From NCBI GenBank assembly GCA_947626365.1, contig CANQRW010000001.1, positions 121,392-185,391 of the forward strand: a stretch of 64,000 nt of DNA. The letters are read 5' to 3'. The DNA comes from an uncultured Lachnospiraceae bacterium. GTDB taxonomy: Bacteria; Bacillota; Clostridia; Lachnospirales; Lachnospiraceae. Below the pieces are notes generated by a model that did no database searches, was not told the origin of the DNA, and saw only the letters and a list, made by a program, of their open reading frames with translations. The translations under genes and the position numbers were made by a program. Positions within the stretch are counted from its first letter, which is position 1; each line of letters starts with the position of its first letter. Of this stretch, positions 44,339-53,733 are shown one piece after another.

Positions 44339-45601
44339 ATGAATGGGATGATTCGCGTCCCCCGGGCGGCGGAGGAGATTGTTGAAAAACTGAACAGCCG
44401 CGGCTTTGAGGCCTATGTGGTGGGGGGATGTGTTCGGGACAGCCTTCTGAGAAAAGAACCGGAAGACTGGGATATCACTACCTCTGCAAAGCCGGAGCAG
44501 GTGAAGGCTGTTTTCGGCAGAACCATCGACACGGGAATCAAGCACGGAACCGTGACCATCCTGCGGGGCGGGAAGGGCTATGAAGTGACTACTTTCCGGA
44601 TCGATGGCGAGTACGAGGACGGACGTCACCCCAGGTCGGTGGAATTTACCACCAGCCTGACTGAAGATCTGAAGCGCCGGGATTTCACTGTCAACGCCAT
44701 GGCCTACAGCCGTCAGACAGGCCTTGTGGATGTGTTCGGCGGACTGAAGGATCTGGAAGAACACAGGATTTGCTGTGTAGGCAACGCCTATGACCGTTTT
44801 ACGGAGGACGCCCTGCGGATGCTGCGGGCCCTCCGTTTTTCCGCCCAGCTGGGTTTTGCCATTGAGGAAAAGACGGAGGCGGCTCTCAGGGAACTGGCTC
44901 CCAATCTTCGGAACGTCAGTAAAGAGCGGGTGCAGGCGGAACTGACCAAGCTGCTTTTGTCGGACCGTCCCGAGACGGTCCGGAATGTATTCCTTTGGGG
45001 GCTTGCGTCCTGTGTGTCAGAGACATTTGCCGGCATGGACGCGGACCGGATTGTCATAAGTTCCCGGCTTCCGGCGGTGAAACATATGCGGTGGGCGGCC
45101 TGTCTGGGGCAGCTGCCTGCGCGGCAGGCGGTGAAGGTTCTCCGGGAACTGAAGCTGGATAATGATACCATCAGCCGGGTGCGGACGCTGTCAGAGTGGC
45201 GGAACCGTCCGGTGGGGATAAAAGAGGCGGATATCCGGCGGACCATGAGCCGCATGTCTCCGGAGCTGTTCGACGATCTTCTGACGATGAAGGAGGCTGC
45301 AGCGGAACCATCGAATAAACAGTCGGAGGCAGCTTCGGCGGATCCGATTCCGGAATCTGTTGAGGACCTGGAGAAGATACGGAATATGACGAAGCAGATC
45401 CGCAGCCGCGGCGACTGTATTTCCCTGAAGATGCTGGCCGTCACCGGAGCGGATCTCATCGCTGCCGGGATGAAGCCGGGCAGGGACATGGGCCGCGTGC
45501 TGGAGCAGCTGCTGGAGCTGGTGTTAGAGAGACCGGAGCTGAACACAAGGCAGAGACTTCTTGAGGAAGTTCCGGCTGTCATTTCGAAAAAGACAACATA
45601 A
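44339..45601 (+). CDS. cca: CCA-adding tRNA nucleotidyltransferase
   Basis: 420 residues. The nucleotidyltransferase head has YVVGGCVRDSLLRKEPEDWD with the catalytic Asp pair (EDWDI), RRDFTVNAMAY and the nucleotide-choosing DALRMLRALRFSAQLGF. The helical body follows and there is no HD phosphohydrolase domain, as in Gram-positive class II enzymes. The ATG at 44339 follows AAAGGAA; the frame is open from 44210. It adds or repairs CCA on tRNA 3' ends. It lies 71 bp after proS, so the two tRNA genes may be co-transcribed. Confidence 0.94.
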   Translation: MNGMIRVPRAAEEIVEKLNSRGFEAYVVGGCVRDSLLRKEPEDWDITTSAKPEQVKAVFGRTIDTGIKHGTVTILRGGKGYEVTTFRIDGEYEDGRHPRSVEFTTSLTEDLKRRDFTVNAMAYSRQTGLVDVFGGLKDLEEHRICCVGNAYDRFTEDALRMLRALRFSAQLGFAIEEKTEAALRELAPNLRNVSKERVQAELTKLLLSDRPETVRNVFLWGLASCVSETFAGMDADRIVISSRLPAVKHMRWAACLGQLPARQAVKVLRELKLDNDTISRVRTLSEWRNRPVGIKEADIRRTMSRMSPELFDDLLTMKEAAAEPSNKQSEAASADPIPESVEDLEKIRNMTKQIRSRGDCISLKMLAVTGADLIAAGMKPGRDMGRVLEQLLELVLERPELNTRQRLLEEVPAVISKKTT

Positions 45602-45660
45602 TCTTTTCTCTCTTCACATACCCTAGAAATAGCTATGAGAGGCGTTGTGGAGGGATAGAT

Positions 45661-46638
45661 GTGAATGAGAGATATTTGGAAGCATTGGAAAAATATGATA
45701 TGACGACGGAGAGCGTCCGGAAGGGACGAAACGGTCTGATCTGTGAAACCAGTCTGGGAACGGCGCTGCTGAAGGAATATCGGGGCACACTGAAACGCCT
45801 GGAATTTGAGACTCAGGTTCTGGGACAGGTTAAGGAAATGGGCCTGCCTCAGGTTGACGATTATATCCCTACAGCCGAGGGAGAACTGATTTCCACAGGT
45901 GAAGACGGCACCCGCTATGTACTGAAACGGTGGTTCACGGATCGGGAGTGCAACATTCGGGACAGGAGGGAGATCAGACAGGCAGTTGCCCGAATCGCCA
46001 GGCTGCACCAGATCTTCCGGCAGATTGAGCGCAGCGGAGAGTGGAATCTGGGTTCCATTCTGGTGGAGCCTGTGGAAAAAGAGATGGAGCGGCACAACCA
46101 GGAACTGAAGCGTGCCCGCAATTACATACGCGGCAAGCGGAAGAAGACGGACTTTGAACTTTGCGTCATTGGCAATTACAATATATTTTATGAACAGGCC
46201 GTGGAGGCCTGTGAGGGGCTAAAGAAACTGAGACAGACAGAAGCGGGAGCCCCTCTTTTTTTGTGCCATGGAAATCTGGACCATCATCATATTCTCATGG
46301 GTGAGAATGACATTGCGCTGATTGAATTTCAGAGGATGCATCTGGGGGAGCAGATGGAGGATCTGTATTATTTCATGCGGAAAGTCATGGAAAAGCATGA
46401 GTGGAATGTAGACCTGGGACAGGAGATGCTGGCGTCCTACGATAGGATTCTGCCTCTCGGCCGAAGGGAGAGGTCCATGCTTTACCATCTGTTCCTCTAT
46501 CCGGAGAAATACTGGAAACAGATTAACTTCTATTTTAATGCCAACAAGGCATGGATTCCGGCCCGCAACATCGAAAAGCTGAGGGTTTTGGAACAGCAGC
46601 TGGAGGAACGGGGAAAATTTTTGATAAAAATACAATAA
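45661..46638 (+). CDS. CotS-family spore coat protein (kinase-like fold)
   Basis: 325 residues. The C-terminal half carries the aminoglycoside-phosphotransferase-like core: FLCHGNLDHHHILMGENDIA then LIEFQRMHLGEQMEDLYYF, as in CotS, YutH and YsxE of spore formers. The GTG start at 45661 has GGAGGG 8 bases upstream; no in-frame ATG is near. The catalytic Asp of true kinases is Asn or shifted (GNLDHHH), so enzyme activity is uncertain. It implies that the host makes endospores. Confidence 0.88.
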   Translation: MNERYLEALEKYDMTTESVRKGRNGLICETSLGTALLKEYRGTLKRLEFETQVLGQVKEMGLPQVDDYIPTAEGELISTGEDGTRYVLKRWFTDRECNIRDRREIRQAVARIARLHQIFRQIERSGEWNLGSILVEPVEKEMERHNQELKRARNYIRGKRKKTDFELCVIGNYNIFYEQAVEACEGLKKLRQTEAGAPLFLCHGNLDHHHILMGENDIALIEFQRMHLGEQMEDLYYFMRKVMEKHEWNVDLGQEMLASYDRILPLGRRERSMLYHLFLYPEKYWKQINFYFNANKAWIPARNIEKLRVLEQQLEERGKFLIKIQ

Positions 46639-46663
46639 GATTACGCAGTCAGGACTTCCTTTT

Positions 46664-46692
46664 TTGACAATTTTGATATATACTCATCATAA
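46664..46692 (+). promoter_or_regulatory. Promoter of the phosphoglucomutase gene
   Basis: A consensus TTGACA (46664-46669) with TCATAA 17 bp downstream (46687-46692). The -10 is weak. Confidence 0.5.
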
Positions 46693-46764
46693 AGGGCGTT
46701 GAGCCGCAGTGTTTGGATGGGCGCGGCCCGACTGTTTTCAAAAAAAGAAAGGGAGTGTTGCGTT

Positions 46765-48498
46765 ATGAGAGACTATAGGAAGATTTACGAAGAATGGCTG
46801 AGCAATCCGTACTTTGATGAGGCTACCAAGGAGGAGCTGCGGGCTATCGCGGATGATGAGAACGAGATCAAAGAGCGCTTCTACATGGACCTGGAATTCG
46901 GTACCGCCGGACTGAGGGGAATCATCGGAGCCGGCGTCAACCGCATGAACATCTATGTGGTCCGCAGAGCCACCCAGGGCCTTGCCAACTATATCATCAA
47001 GCAGGGCGGAGCGTCTAAGGGCGTGGCCATCGCTTACGATTCCCGCCATATGTCTCCGGAATTTGCCGACGAAGCCGCCAGAACCCTGGCAGCCAACGGT
47101 ATCGTGGCTTACAAGTTTGAATCCCTGCGTCCCACGCCGGAACTGTCCTTCGCGGTCCGTGAACTGGGCTGCATCGCCGGTATCAATGTGACCGCCAGCC
47201 ATAATCCGCCGGAATACAACGGTTATAAGGTATATTGGGAGGACGGCGCCCAGTTTACGCCGCCTCATGACAAAGGCGTGACGGAAGAAGTTCTGGCTAT
47301 CGAGGATCTGTCTACGGTAAAGACCATGACTGCTTCCGACGCCAAGGCAGCCGGCCTGTATAAGGTGATCGGCGCCGAGATTGACGATAAATATATTGCC
47401 AATGTAAAGGCCCAGGTGGTGAACCAGGATGCCATCGACAAGATGCAGGACAGCATCAAGATCGTTTATACGCCTCTTCACGGCACCGGCAATATCCCGG
47501 TTCGCCGCGTGCTGAAGGAGATTGGTTTCACCCATGTCCAGGTGGTTCCCCAGCAGGAGCTGCCGGACGGAGACTTCCCCACCGTCAGCTATCCCAATCC
47601 GGAAGCGGCAGAAGCCTTTGCCCTGGGTCTGGAGATCGCGAAGAAGACGGACGCCGACCTGGTGCTGGCCACTGACCCGGATGCGGACCGTCTGGGCGTG
47701 TATGTGAAGGATACCAAATCCGGCCAGTATATTTCCCTGACCGGTAATATGTCCGGTTCCCTGCTGTGCGAGTATGTGCTGAGCCAGCGGGCCGCCGCGG
47801 GCAGGATTCCGGCTGACGGCGAAGTGGTCAAATCCATCGTGTCCACCAACCTGATCGACGCCGTCGCCGCCAACTATAATTGTAAGCTGGTGGAGTGCCT
47901 GACAGGATTTAAGTGGATCGGCCAGCAGGTGCTGAAGGAGGAGAAGACCGGCGTAGGCCATTATATGTTCGGTATGGAGGAAAGCTACGGCTGCCTGATC
48001 GGAACCTACGCCCGTGACAAGGACGCCGTTTCCGCCAGCGTGACCCTGTGCGAGGCCGCGGCCTACTACAAGATGAAAGGCATGACCCTGTGGGATGCCA
48101 TGTTAGCCATGTATGAGAAGTATGGTTATTACAAGGACGCGGTGAAATCCATCAGCCTGGCAGGCATCGAGGGACTGGCCAAGATCCAGACCATCATGGA
48201 TACTCTGCGGAACAATACGCCGGCCCAGGTGGGAGACTATAAGGTGCTGTCTGCCAGAGACTACAAGCTGGATACGGTGAAGGATATGGCAACCGGCGAA
48301 GTGAAGCCCACAGGACTTCCGGCATCCAACGTGCTGTACTATGACATGAACGACAACGCGTGGCTGTGCGTGCGGCCTTCCGGAACGGAGCCCAAGATCA
48401 AGCTGTACTACGGCGTAAAGGGAACCTCCCTGGAGGACGCTGAGGCCAAATCGGCGGCTTTGGGCAAGGCGCTGTCCGACATGGTGGATGCGATCTGA
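46765..48498 (+). CDS. pgcA: Alpha-phosphoglucomutase / phosphosugar mutase (PgcA type)
   Basis: 577 residues with four domains. The phosphoserine loop is TASHNPPEYNGYKVYWEDGA, the metal loop DPDADRLGVYV, the sugar-binding GMEESYGCLIGTYARDKDA and the phosphate-binding CVRPSGTEPKIKLYYGVKG. Interconverts glucose-1-phosphate and glucose-6-phosphate, which also feeds the CTP-dependent RfbF step. The ATG at 46765 follows AAAGGGAG; the upstream extension from 46699 lacks support. Length fits Bacillus PgcA. Confidence 0.93.
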   Translation: MRDYRKIYEEWLSNPYFDEATKEELRAIADDENEIKERFYMDLEFGTAGLRGIIGAGVNRMNIYVVRRATQGLANYIIKQGGASKGVAIAYDSRHMSPEFADEAARTLAANGIVAYKFESLRPTPELSFAVRELGCIAGINVTASHNPPEYNGYKVYWEDGAQFTPPHDKGVTEEVLAIEDLSTVKTMTASDAKAAGLYKVIGAEIDDKYIANVKAQVVNQDAIDKMQDSIKIVYTPLHGTGNIPVRRVLKEIGFTHVQVVPQQELPDGDFPTVSYPNPEAAEAFALGLEIAKKTDADLVLATDPDADRLGVYVKDTKSGQYISLTGNMSGSLLCEYVLSQRAAAGRIPADGEVVKSIVSTNLIDAVAANYNCKLVECLTGFKWIGQQVLKEEKTGVGHYMFGMEESYGCLIGTYARDKDAVSASVTLCEAAAYYKMKGMTLWDAMLAMYEKYGYYKDAVKSISLAGIEGLAKIQTIMDTLRNNTPAQVGDYKVLSARDYKLDTVKDMATGEVKPTGLPASNVLYYDMNDNAWLCVRPSGTEPKIKLYYGVKGTSLEDAEAKSAALGKALSDMVDAI

Positions 48499-48610
48499 TT
48501 TCATTTCTGCAGTTTACGCGTGCGGGGACGGCAGCGAGCGCTTATGCCGGTATAAAGGCGGCGCACCGTATGTCCCGCACGCTCATCTATAAAACCAGAA
48601 GGATTTCGAT

Positions 48611-48690
48611 AATACAAAAAACGCGTCACTGGCGCGTTTTTTGCGTACTGACGTAACGTGAAAGGCCCTGTCACTGACAGGGCCTTTCCG
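48611..48690 (-). repeat. Modular intergenic element, copy 6, with terminator
   Basis: On the minus strand: a 12-bp perfect hairpin with loop of three (48676-48687 with 48661-48672), then TTACGTCAGTACGC (48656-48643), then hairpin 2 with A6/T6 arms and GCGCCAGTGACGC. On the plus strand both hairpins are followed by T-rich DNA and would stop transcription from pgcA. Confidence 0.85.
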
Positions 48691-48905
48691 TAGGGAATGG
48701 TAGGTATATTTAGGAAATTGTTTTAGGGGGGCCGGATGACTTTCGTCATCCGGTATGAGTATGAAAAAGCTTTTTGTTCGCCGTCAACCTCCCGGTCAAC
48801 GTATAAATACTATACCTGAGAAATGTGTCCAAAGTATGTACGAGTCATAAAAAAAGCATAAACTTTATAATATTTTTCTAAAATAAAAATTCATAGAAAA
48901 TCCCC

Positions 48906-48934
48906 TTTAAAAAAGCAGCCGGATTGTATATAAT
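48906..48934 (+). promoter_or_regulatory. mreB promoter
   Basis: TTTAAA (48906-48911) and TATAAT (48929-48934) with a 17-bp spacer, 77 bp before the mreB start. Confidence 0.6.
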
Positions 48935-49010
48935 AAAAACGGATATGACAAAATGATTGATATACGGTAGTATAAAGAAGAGACCGTAGAGGACAGGAGG
49001 ACGTGGGGTT

Positions 49011-50015
49011 ATGATGGTGTCCAATGACATAGGAATCGATCTGGGTACGGCCAGTATTCTTGTATATATTAAGGGAAAGGGAGTGGTTCTGAAGGAGCCC
49101 TCCGTAGTTGCCATCGATCGTGATGACAACAAGATCATTACTTTCGGCGAGGAGGCCCGGCTGATGATCGGACGTACGCCCGGCAATATTGTGGCGATCC
49201 GTCCGCTGCGCCAGGGCGTGATCTCCGACTATACCGTGACGGAGAAGATGCTGAAGTATTTTATCAATAAGGCGGTGGGCAGGAAGACTCTGCGCAAGCC
49301 CAGGGTGGCGGTCTGCATTCCGACAGGAGCCACGGAAGTAGAGAGAAAGGCGGTGGAGGACGCCACCTACCAGGCGGGGGCCAGGGAAGTGCATATTATC
49401 GAGGAACCGGTGGCGGCGGCTATCGGAGCCGGAATCGACATTTCCAAGGCCTGTGGCAATATGATCGTGGATATCGGCGGCGGTACGGCGGATATCGCCG
49501 TAATTTCCCTGGGCGGCACAGTGGTAAGCGATTCCATTAAGGTGGCCGGCGATGATTTTGACGAAGCGGTGGTCCGCTATATGAGGAAGAAGCATAACCT
49601 TCTCATCGGAGAGAGAACCGCGGAGGAGATTAAGATCAATATCGGAGCTGCCTATAAGAGACCGGAGGTTCTGACCATGGAAGTGCGGGGCCGCAATCTG
49701 GTGACGGGACTTCCCAAGACCATTGTGGTAACCTCCGATGAGACGCTGGAGGCCCTTCAGGAACCGGCCATGCAGATTGTGGATGCTGTCCACAATGTGC
49801 TGGAGAAGACTCCGCCGGAGCTGGCGGCGGATATCTATGACCGGGGTATTGTGCTGACCGGAGGCGGCGCTCTGCTCAGCGGGCTGGATGCCCTGATTGA
49901 GGAAAAGACAGGCATCACTACCATCATTGCGGAAGACCCGCTGACGGCGGTGGCAGTCGGTACCGGCAAGTTCATCGAATCCGGTATCGGCGGCGTGGAC
50001 AGAAGGGAATTCTAA
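49011..50015 (+). CDS. mreB: Rod-shape protein of the MreB/Mbl family
   Basis: 334 residues, bacterial actin that guides cell-wall synthesis. Actin ATPase motifs are DIGIDLGTASILVYIKGKGV (phosphate 1), MIVDIGGGTADIAVISLGG (phosphate 2) and GIVLTGGGALLSGLD (adenosine). GGAGG at 48996-49000 suits the ATG at 49011, and a second ATG follows immediately. There is no mreC or mreD next to it, so this may be an Mbl or MreBH-like paralogue rather than the mreBCD copy. Confidence 0.93.
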   Translation: MMVSNDIGIDLGTASILVYIKGKGVVLKEPSVVAIDRDDNKIITFGEEARLMIGRTPGNIVAIRPLRQGVISDYTVTEKMLKYFINKAVGRKTLRKPRVAVCIPTGATEVERKAVEDATYQAGAREVHIIEEPVAAAIGAGIDISKACGNMIVDIGGGTADIAVISLGGTVVSDSIKVAGDDFDEAVVRYMRKKHNLLIGERTAEEIKINIGAAYKRPEVLTMEVRGRNLVTGLPKTIVVTSDETLEALQEPAMQIVDAVHNVLEKTPPELAADIYDRGIVLTGGGALLSGLDALIEEKTGITTIIAEDPLTAVAVGTGKFIESGIGGVDRREF

Positions 50016-50032
50016 AAAGTATGTGCAATCGG

Positions 50033-50112
50033 GGCTGCTGCAGAAATATTACAGTGAATTTTTGAGTGTTCACTGCGGCATTCTGCAGCGGCCTCATTAT
50101 GTCTGAATGTGA
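50033..50112 (+). repeat. Diverged modular intergenic element, copy 9
   Basis: Hairpin GGGGCTGCTGCAGAA paired with TTCTGCAGCGGCCTC, with an inner stem CAGTGAA/TTCACTG, followed by TTATGTCTGAATGTG, a diverged linker. A second hairpin is not clear. It lies between mreB and recD2 and probably ends mreB transcription. Confidence 0.55.
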
Positions 50113-50164
50113 GATAATCTGAACAGAAAATCCAAGTTTGGCAATATACGGATCAGGAGACGGC

Positions 50165-52411
50165 ATGGCGACGGTAACAGGCTTTGTAGAAAAAATCAAA
50201 TACCGGAATGAGGACAACGGATATTCGGTGCTTCAGGTGACTTCCGAAGGGGAAGAATATGTGCTGGTCGGAACATTCCATTACATAGGCGAGGGCGAGA
50301 TGATCGAGGCCTCCGGCACCATGACGGAGCATCCGGTCTATGGAGAGCAGCTTCAGGTGGAATCCTATGAGGTGAAGGCGCCGGAGGATACGGCGGCAAT
50401 GGAGCGGTATCTGGGTTCCGGAGCCATCAAGGGAGTGGGCGCGGCTCTGGCTGCCAGGATTGTCCGCAAATTCAAAGCCGATACCTTCCGCATCATCGAG
50501 GAGGAACCGGAACGGCTGGCGGAAGTGAAAGGGATCAGCGAGCGCATGGCCATGGAGATTTCTTCTCAGATGGAAGGGAAGAAGGATATGCGCCAGGCCA
50601 TGATATTTCTTCAGGGCTACGGCATTTCCGTGAATCTGGCGGCGAAGATCTATCAGGAATACGGTCCTCGGATGTACGGGATCATTCGGGAGAATCCTTA
50701 CCGGCTGGCGGACGATATCCCGGGAGTGGGTTTTAAGATGGCCGATGAGATTGCCCGCCGGGCGGGAATCGCCGCAGATTCCGATTACCGGATCAAGGCG
50801 GGTATCCTGTACGTGCTTCTGGCAGCGGCTGGCCAGGGTCATACCTATCTGCCCAAAGCGGAGCTGATCCGGCAGGCATCGGAGCTTCTTTTGGTGCCGG
50901 AAGACGGTATAGAAGGTTATCTGATGGATATGCAGATGGAAAAACGGATAGTGGCGCGGCAGAGCGGTTCCCCTGACGGAACGCCGGGGCAGCCTGCCGA
51001 TCCGGCAGTTTATGCCTCCGCATATTATTACATGGAACTGAATACGGCCCGGATGCTCCATGATCTGAACATCAGAGGATATACTCCTGAAGAAGAGATT
51101 TATGAAAAGATCCGCAGGATTCAGAAACAGAATGAGATGGAACTGGATCCTCTTCAGGTCCGGGCGGTGGTTGAGGCGGTCAACAGCGGTCTTTTGATTA
51201 TCACAGGCGGCCCCGGTACGGGAAAGACCACTACCATCAACGCCATTATTCAGTATTTTCAGATGGAGGACATGGAGATTCTTCTGGCGGCGCCCACAGG
51301 GCGGGCGGCCAAACGTATGACGGAGGCCACCGGCTGGGAGGCGAAGACCATTCACCGGCTTCTGGAACTGAACGGAGGGCCGCAGGAAGACGGGACCGCT
51401 CCCATGCGGTTTGAGCGGAATGAGGAGAATCCGCTGGACGCGGATGTGATCATCATCGATGAGATGTCCATGGTGGATATCCAGCTGATGCAGTCTCTTC
51501 TGAAAGCGGTCAATGTAGGTACCCGGCTGATCCTGGTAGGAGACGTGAACCAGCTGCCGTCAGTGGGACCGGGCAATGTGCTGAAGGATATGATTCATTC
51601 CGGCAGATTCAACGTAGTTATGCTGACTCATATTTTCCGCCAGGCAGCGGAGAGCGACATTATCGTCAACGCCCACCGGATCAACGAGGGACAGCCGGTG
51701 GACCTGGCCCGCCGGAGCAGGGATTTCCTCTTTATCCGGCGTGACAGTCCGGATGCCATTATCAGCGCCATGATTACGCTCATGACCCGCAAGCTGCCGG
51801 ATTACGTTCACGCGGAACCCTTCGACATTCAGATCATGACGCCTATGCGGAAGGGAGCTCTGGGGGTAGAACGGCTGAATACCATACTGCAGTCCGTGCT
51901 GAATCCGCCGGACAGGGCGAAGCCGGAGAAGGAATCCGGAGGCGTGGTCTTCCGTCAGGGCGACAAGGTGATGCAGATTAAGAACAATTATCAGACGGAG
52001 TGGGAGATTCGCGGAAAGCACGGAATCCCCATAGATTCCGGCATGGGCGTCTTTAACGGGGATATGGGAGTTATCCGTGAGATCAACCTTTACGCGGAAC
52101 TTCTGACGGTGGAATTTGACGAGGGGAAGATGGTGGAATACAGCTTCCGGCAGATGGACGAGCTGGAACTGGCTTACGCTGTCACGATCCATAAGTCCCA
52201 GGGAAGCGAGTATCCGGCGGTCATTATTCCGGTTTACAGCGGACCCAGGCTGCTGATGACCCGCAATCTTCTGTATACGGCGGTGACCAGGGCCAGAGCC
52301 TGTGTCTGCCTGGTAGGAGTGCCGGAAATGTTCTATGTCATGGCGGAAAATCAGGCGGAACAGAGAAGATACTCCGGCCTGAAGGAGCGGATCGAGGAGA
52401 TTCCGTGGTAA
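50165..52411 (+). CDS. recD2: RecD2-type 5'-3' DNA helicase
   Basis: 748 residues, superfamily 1B helicase not associated with RecBC. An OB-like N-terminal domain (TVTGFVEKIKYRNEDNGYSV) and helix-hairpin-helix segments (GSGAIKGVGAALAARIV, DIPGVGFKMADEIARRAG) precede the motor. Motifs: Walker A ITGGPGTGKTTTINA, Walker B DVIIIDEMSMVDI, motif III LVGDVNQLPSVGPG, motif V/VI YAVTIHKSQGSEYPAV and LLYTAVTRA. The start at 50165 follows AGGAG. It acts in replication repair. comF follows by 19 bp. Confidence 0.95.
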   Translation: MATVTGFVEKIKYRNEDNGYSVLQVTSEGEEYVLVGTFHYIGEGEMIEASGTMTEHPVYGEQLQVESYEVKAPEDTAAMERYLGSGAIKGVGAALAARIVRKFKADTFRIIEEEPERLAEVKGISERMAMEISSQMEGKKDMRQAMIFLQGYGISVNLAAKIYQEYGPRMYGIIRENPYRLADDIPGVGFKMADEIARRAGIAADSDYRIKAGILYVLLAAAGQGHTYLPKAELIRQASELLLVPEDGIEGYLMDMQMEKRIVARQSGSPDGTPGQPADPAVYASAYYYMELNTARMLHDLNIRGYTPEEEIYEKIRRIQKQNEMELDPLQVRAVVEAVNSGLLIITGGPGTGKTTTINAIIQYFQMEDMEILLAAPTGRAAKRMTEATGWEAKTIHRLLELNGGPQEDGTAPMRFERNEENPLDADVIIIDEMSMVDIQLMQSLLKAVNVGTRLILVGDVNQLPSVGPGNVLKDMIHSGRFNVVMLTHIFRQAAESDIIVNAHRINEGQPVDLARRSRDFLFIRRDSPDAIISAMITLMTRKLPDYVHAEPFDIQIMTPMRKGALGVERLNTILQSVLNPPDRAKPEKESGGVVFRQGDKVMQIKNNYQTEWEIRGKHGIPIDSGMGVFNGDMGVIREINLYAELLTVEFDEGKMVEYSFRQMDELELAYAVTIHKSQGSEYPAVIIPVYSGPRLLMTRNLLYTAVTRARACVCLVGVPEMFYVMAENQAEQRRYSGLKERIEEIPW

Positions 52412-52430
52412 GAGGAAGGAGAGCGGCAGG

Positions 52431-53159
52431 ATGAAGAAGGAGAGGAAGACATATGCAGACCGTTTGATTGGCCTCATTTTCCCGCGCCGCTGTCCGGTCT
52501 GCGGCGGTATTGTGCTGCCCAGAGGAGAATTGATCTGCCCGGACTGCGTGAAAAAACTGTCTCCGGTGAAGCAGCCCTTCTGCAAATGCTGCGGAAAGGA
52601 AGTGGAAAGCGACCGGTTCGAATACTGTTTTGACTGCAGCCGCCATCCGAAAAGCTTCCGACAGAATTTCGCGCTTTTGAACTACAATGACGCCGCAAAA
52701 AGATCCATGGCGGCGGTTAAGTATAAAAATAAGAGGGAGTATCTGGATTTCTACAGTCAGGCGGCCTGCCGGCGGTTCGGCCGGCAGATTCTGAGAGCGA
52801 AGCCGGACGTGATCGTGCCTGTTCCGGTACATGCATCCAGGCTTCGCAGCAGGGGCTTTAACCAGGCCCAGGTTCTGGCGGAGAAGATTGGACGGAATCT
52901 CGGCATTGCCGTCTGCCCGGAGGGGCTTAAGCGAATCCGGCGGACACTTCCCCAGAAGGAGCTGGATTCGGCACAGCGGCTTCATAATCTTCAGAAGGCA
53001 TTCGGCCCCGGCAGCCTGCCCGACGGGACGGAGACGGTTCTTCTGGTAGATGATATCTATACGACAGGGAGCACATTGGAAGCCTGTACGCGAATCCTGC
53101 TCTCCATGGGAGTGAAGGCGGTATACGGCCTGACAATCTGTGTCGGGAGAGGCGTCTGA
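52431..53159 (+). CDS. comF: ComF family phosphoribosyltransferase-like protein
   Basis: 242 residues. The N terminus has paired CxxC zinc motifs (CPVCGG, CPDC, CKCCGK, CFDC). The PRTase half has PDVIVPVPVHASRLRSRGFN then QAQVLAEKIG, and the PRPP loop VLLVDDIYTTGSTLEAC. Needed for natural DNA uptake in Bacillus and Haemophilus, where it handles single-stranded DNA. The pairing with recD2 suggests DNA processing or uptake, as inference. Confidence 0.93.
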   Translation: MKKERKTYADRLIGLIFPRRCPVCGGIVLPRGELICPDCVKKLSPVKQPFCKCCGKEVESDRFEYCFDCSRHPKSFRQNFALLNYNDAAKRSMAAVKYKNKREYLDFYSQAACRRFGRQILRAKPDVIVPVPVHASRLRSRGFNQAQVLAEKIGRNLGIAVCPEGLKRIRRTLPQKELDSAQRLHNLQKAFGPGSLPDGTETVLLVDDIYTTGSTLEACTRILLSMGVKAVYGLTICVGRGV

Positions 53160-53556
53160 TGGGACCCGGCGCAGATGGCCAGCGCCTGAGTCCGCACTGT
53201 GGTCCGCACCTGAGTCCGCACTGTGGCCAGCGCCGCAGTCCGTGCCGAAGTCTGCGCCTTCAGGAATCCGGGAAGGGTCCTGCCGCGGCCCGAGGGAGAG
53301 AATTCTCAGGAAAACAGCAGAATTTCGCGGAGTTTTTCTGCGGATTTATTAAGAAAAAGATTGACGTTTTCTTTTGCGTATGGTATTATGATGGAGCGAA
53401 TGGAAGAACAGAGGCCTTTTTTTTTGCACTAATTTTCCGTGAAGTCATGGCAGCCGGCATACCGAATGGAATCGGCCGTCCGACGGCGTGGCGGAATGCG
53501 AAGATGAGAGCGGAAGAGAAGACGGTCAGACTACGATGAAAGTGGAGGTGGAAGTC
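53160..53556. other. 397-bp gap before the ribosomal block
   Basis: No credible gene; short frames here are repetitive and lack ribosome binding sites. Early part: a GC-rich stretch with the phrase GAGTCCGCACTGTGG repeated. Middle: a promoter TTGACG (53361-53366) to TATTAT (53384-53389), spacer 17. Then a leader of about 160 bases with a small hairpin (GCCGTCCGACGGC) before rpmG. Confidence 0.6.
53361..53389 (+). promoter_or_regulatory. Promoter of the rpmG-secE-nusG unit
   Basis: TTGACG (53361-53366) and TATTAT (53384-53389) with a 17-bp spacer, about 170 bp before rpmG. Confidence 0.75.
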
Positions 53557-53706
53557 GTGCGCACGAGAATTACCCTGGCATGTACGGAGTGCAAGCAGCG
53601 CAATTACAACATGACGAAAGACAAAAAGGCTCATCCCGACAGGATGGAGACCAAGAAGTACTGCAGATTCTGTAAGACACATACTTTGCACAAAGAGACG
53701 AAATAA
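53557..53706 (+). CDS. rpmG: Ribosomal protein L33
   Basis: 49 residues, a zinc-ribbon form with CTEC and [24 protein letters not shown] and [16 protein letters not shown] are typical. The start is GTG at 53557 with GGAGG (53544-53548) eight bases upstream. An in-frame ATG at 53536 would place that GGAGG inside the coding sequence and add residues not found in L33. First gene of the secE-nusG block, as is usual in Firmicutes. Confidence 0.96.
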   Translation: MRTRITLACTECKQRNYNMTKDKKAHPDRMETKKYCRFCKTHTLHKETK

Positions 53707-53733
53707 TCAGGTTGAGTAAAGGACGTAGTAATT

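Larger units (their letters stand above)
48499..49010. other. 512-bp non-coding region with several hairpins
   Basis: No credible gene. From left: a long hairpin with arms 48518-48529 and 48572-48582 (11 bp and one bulge) closing a nested structured loop; intergenic element copy 6; a 9-bp perfect hairpin CCGGATGAC-TTTC-GTCATCCGG near 48732-48753; an A/T-rich stretch; and the mreB promoter TTTAAA (48906-48911) to TATAAT (48929-48934) with a 17-bp spacer. Confidence 0.6.

Noticed and set aside
53140..53539. Short repetitive frames between comF and rpmG
   Set aside because: They overlap comF or the rpmG promoter, lack ribosome binding sites and consist of repeated Ser/Pro/Trp phrases.
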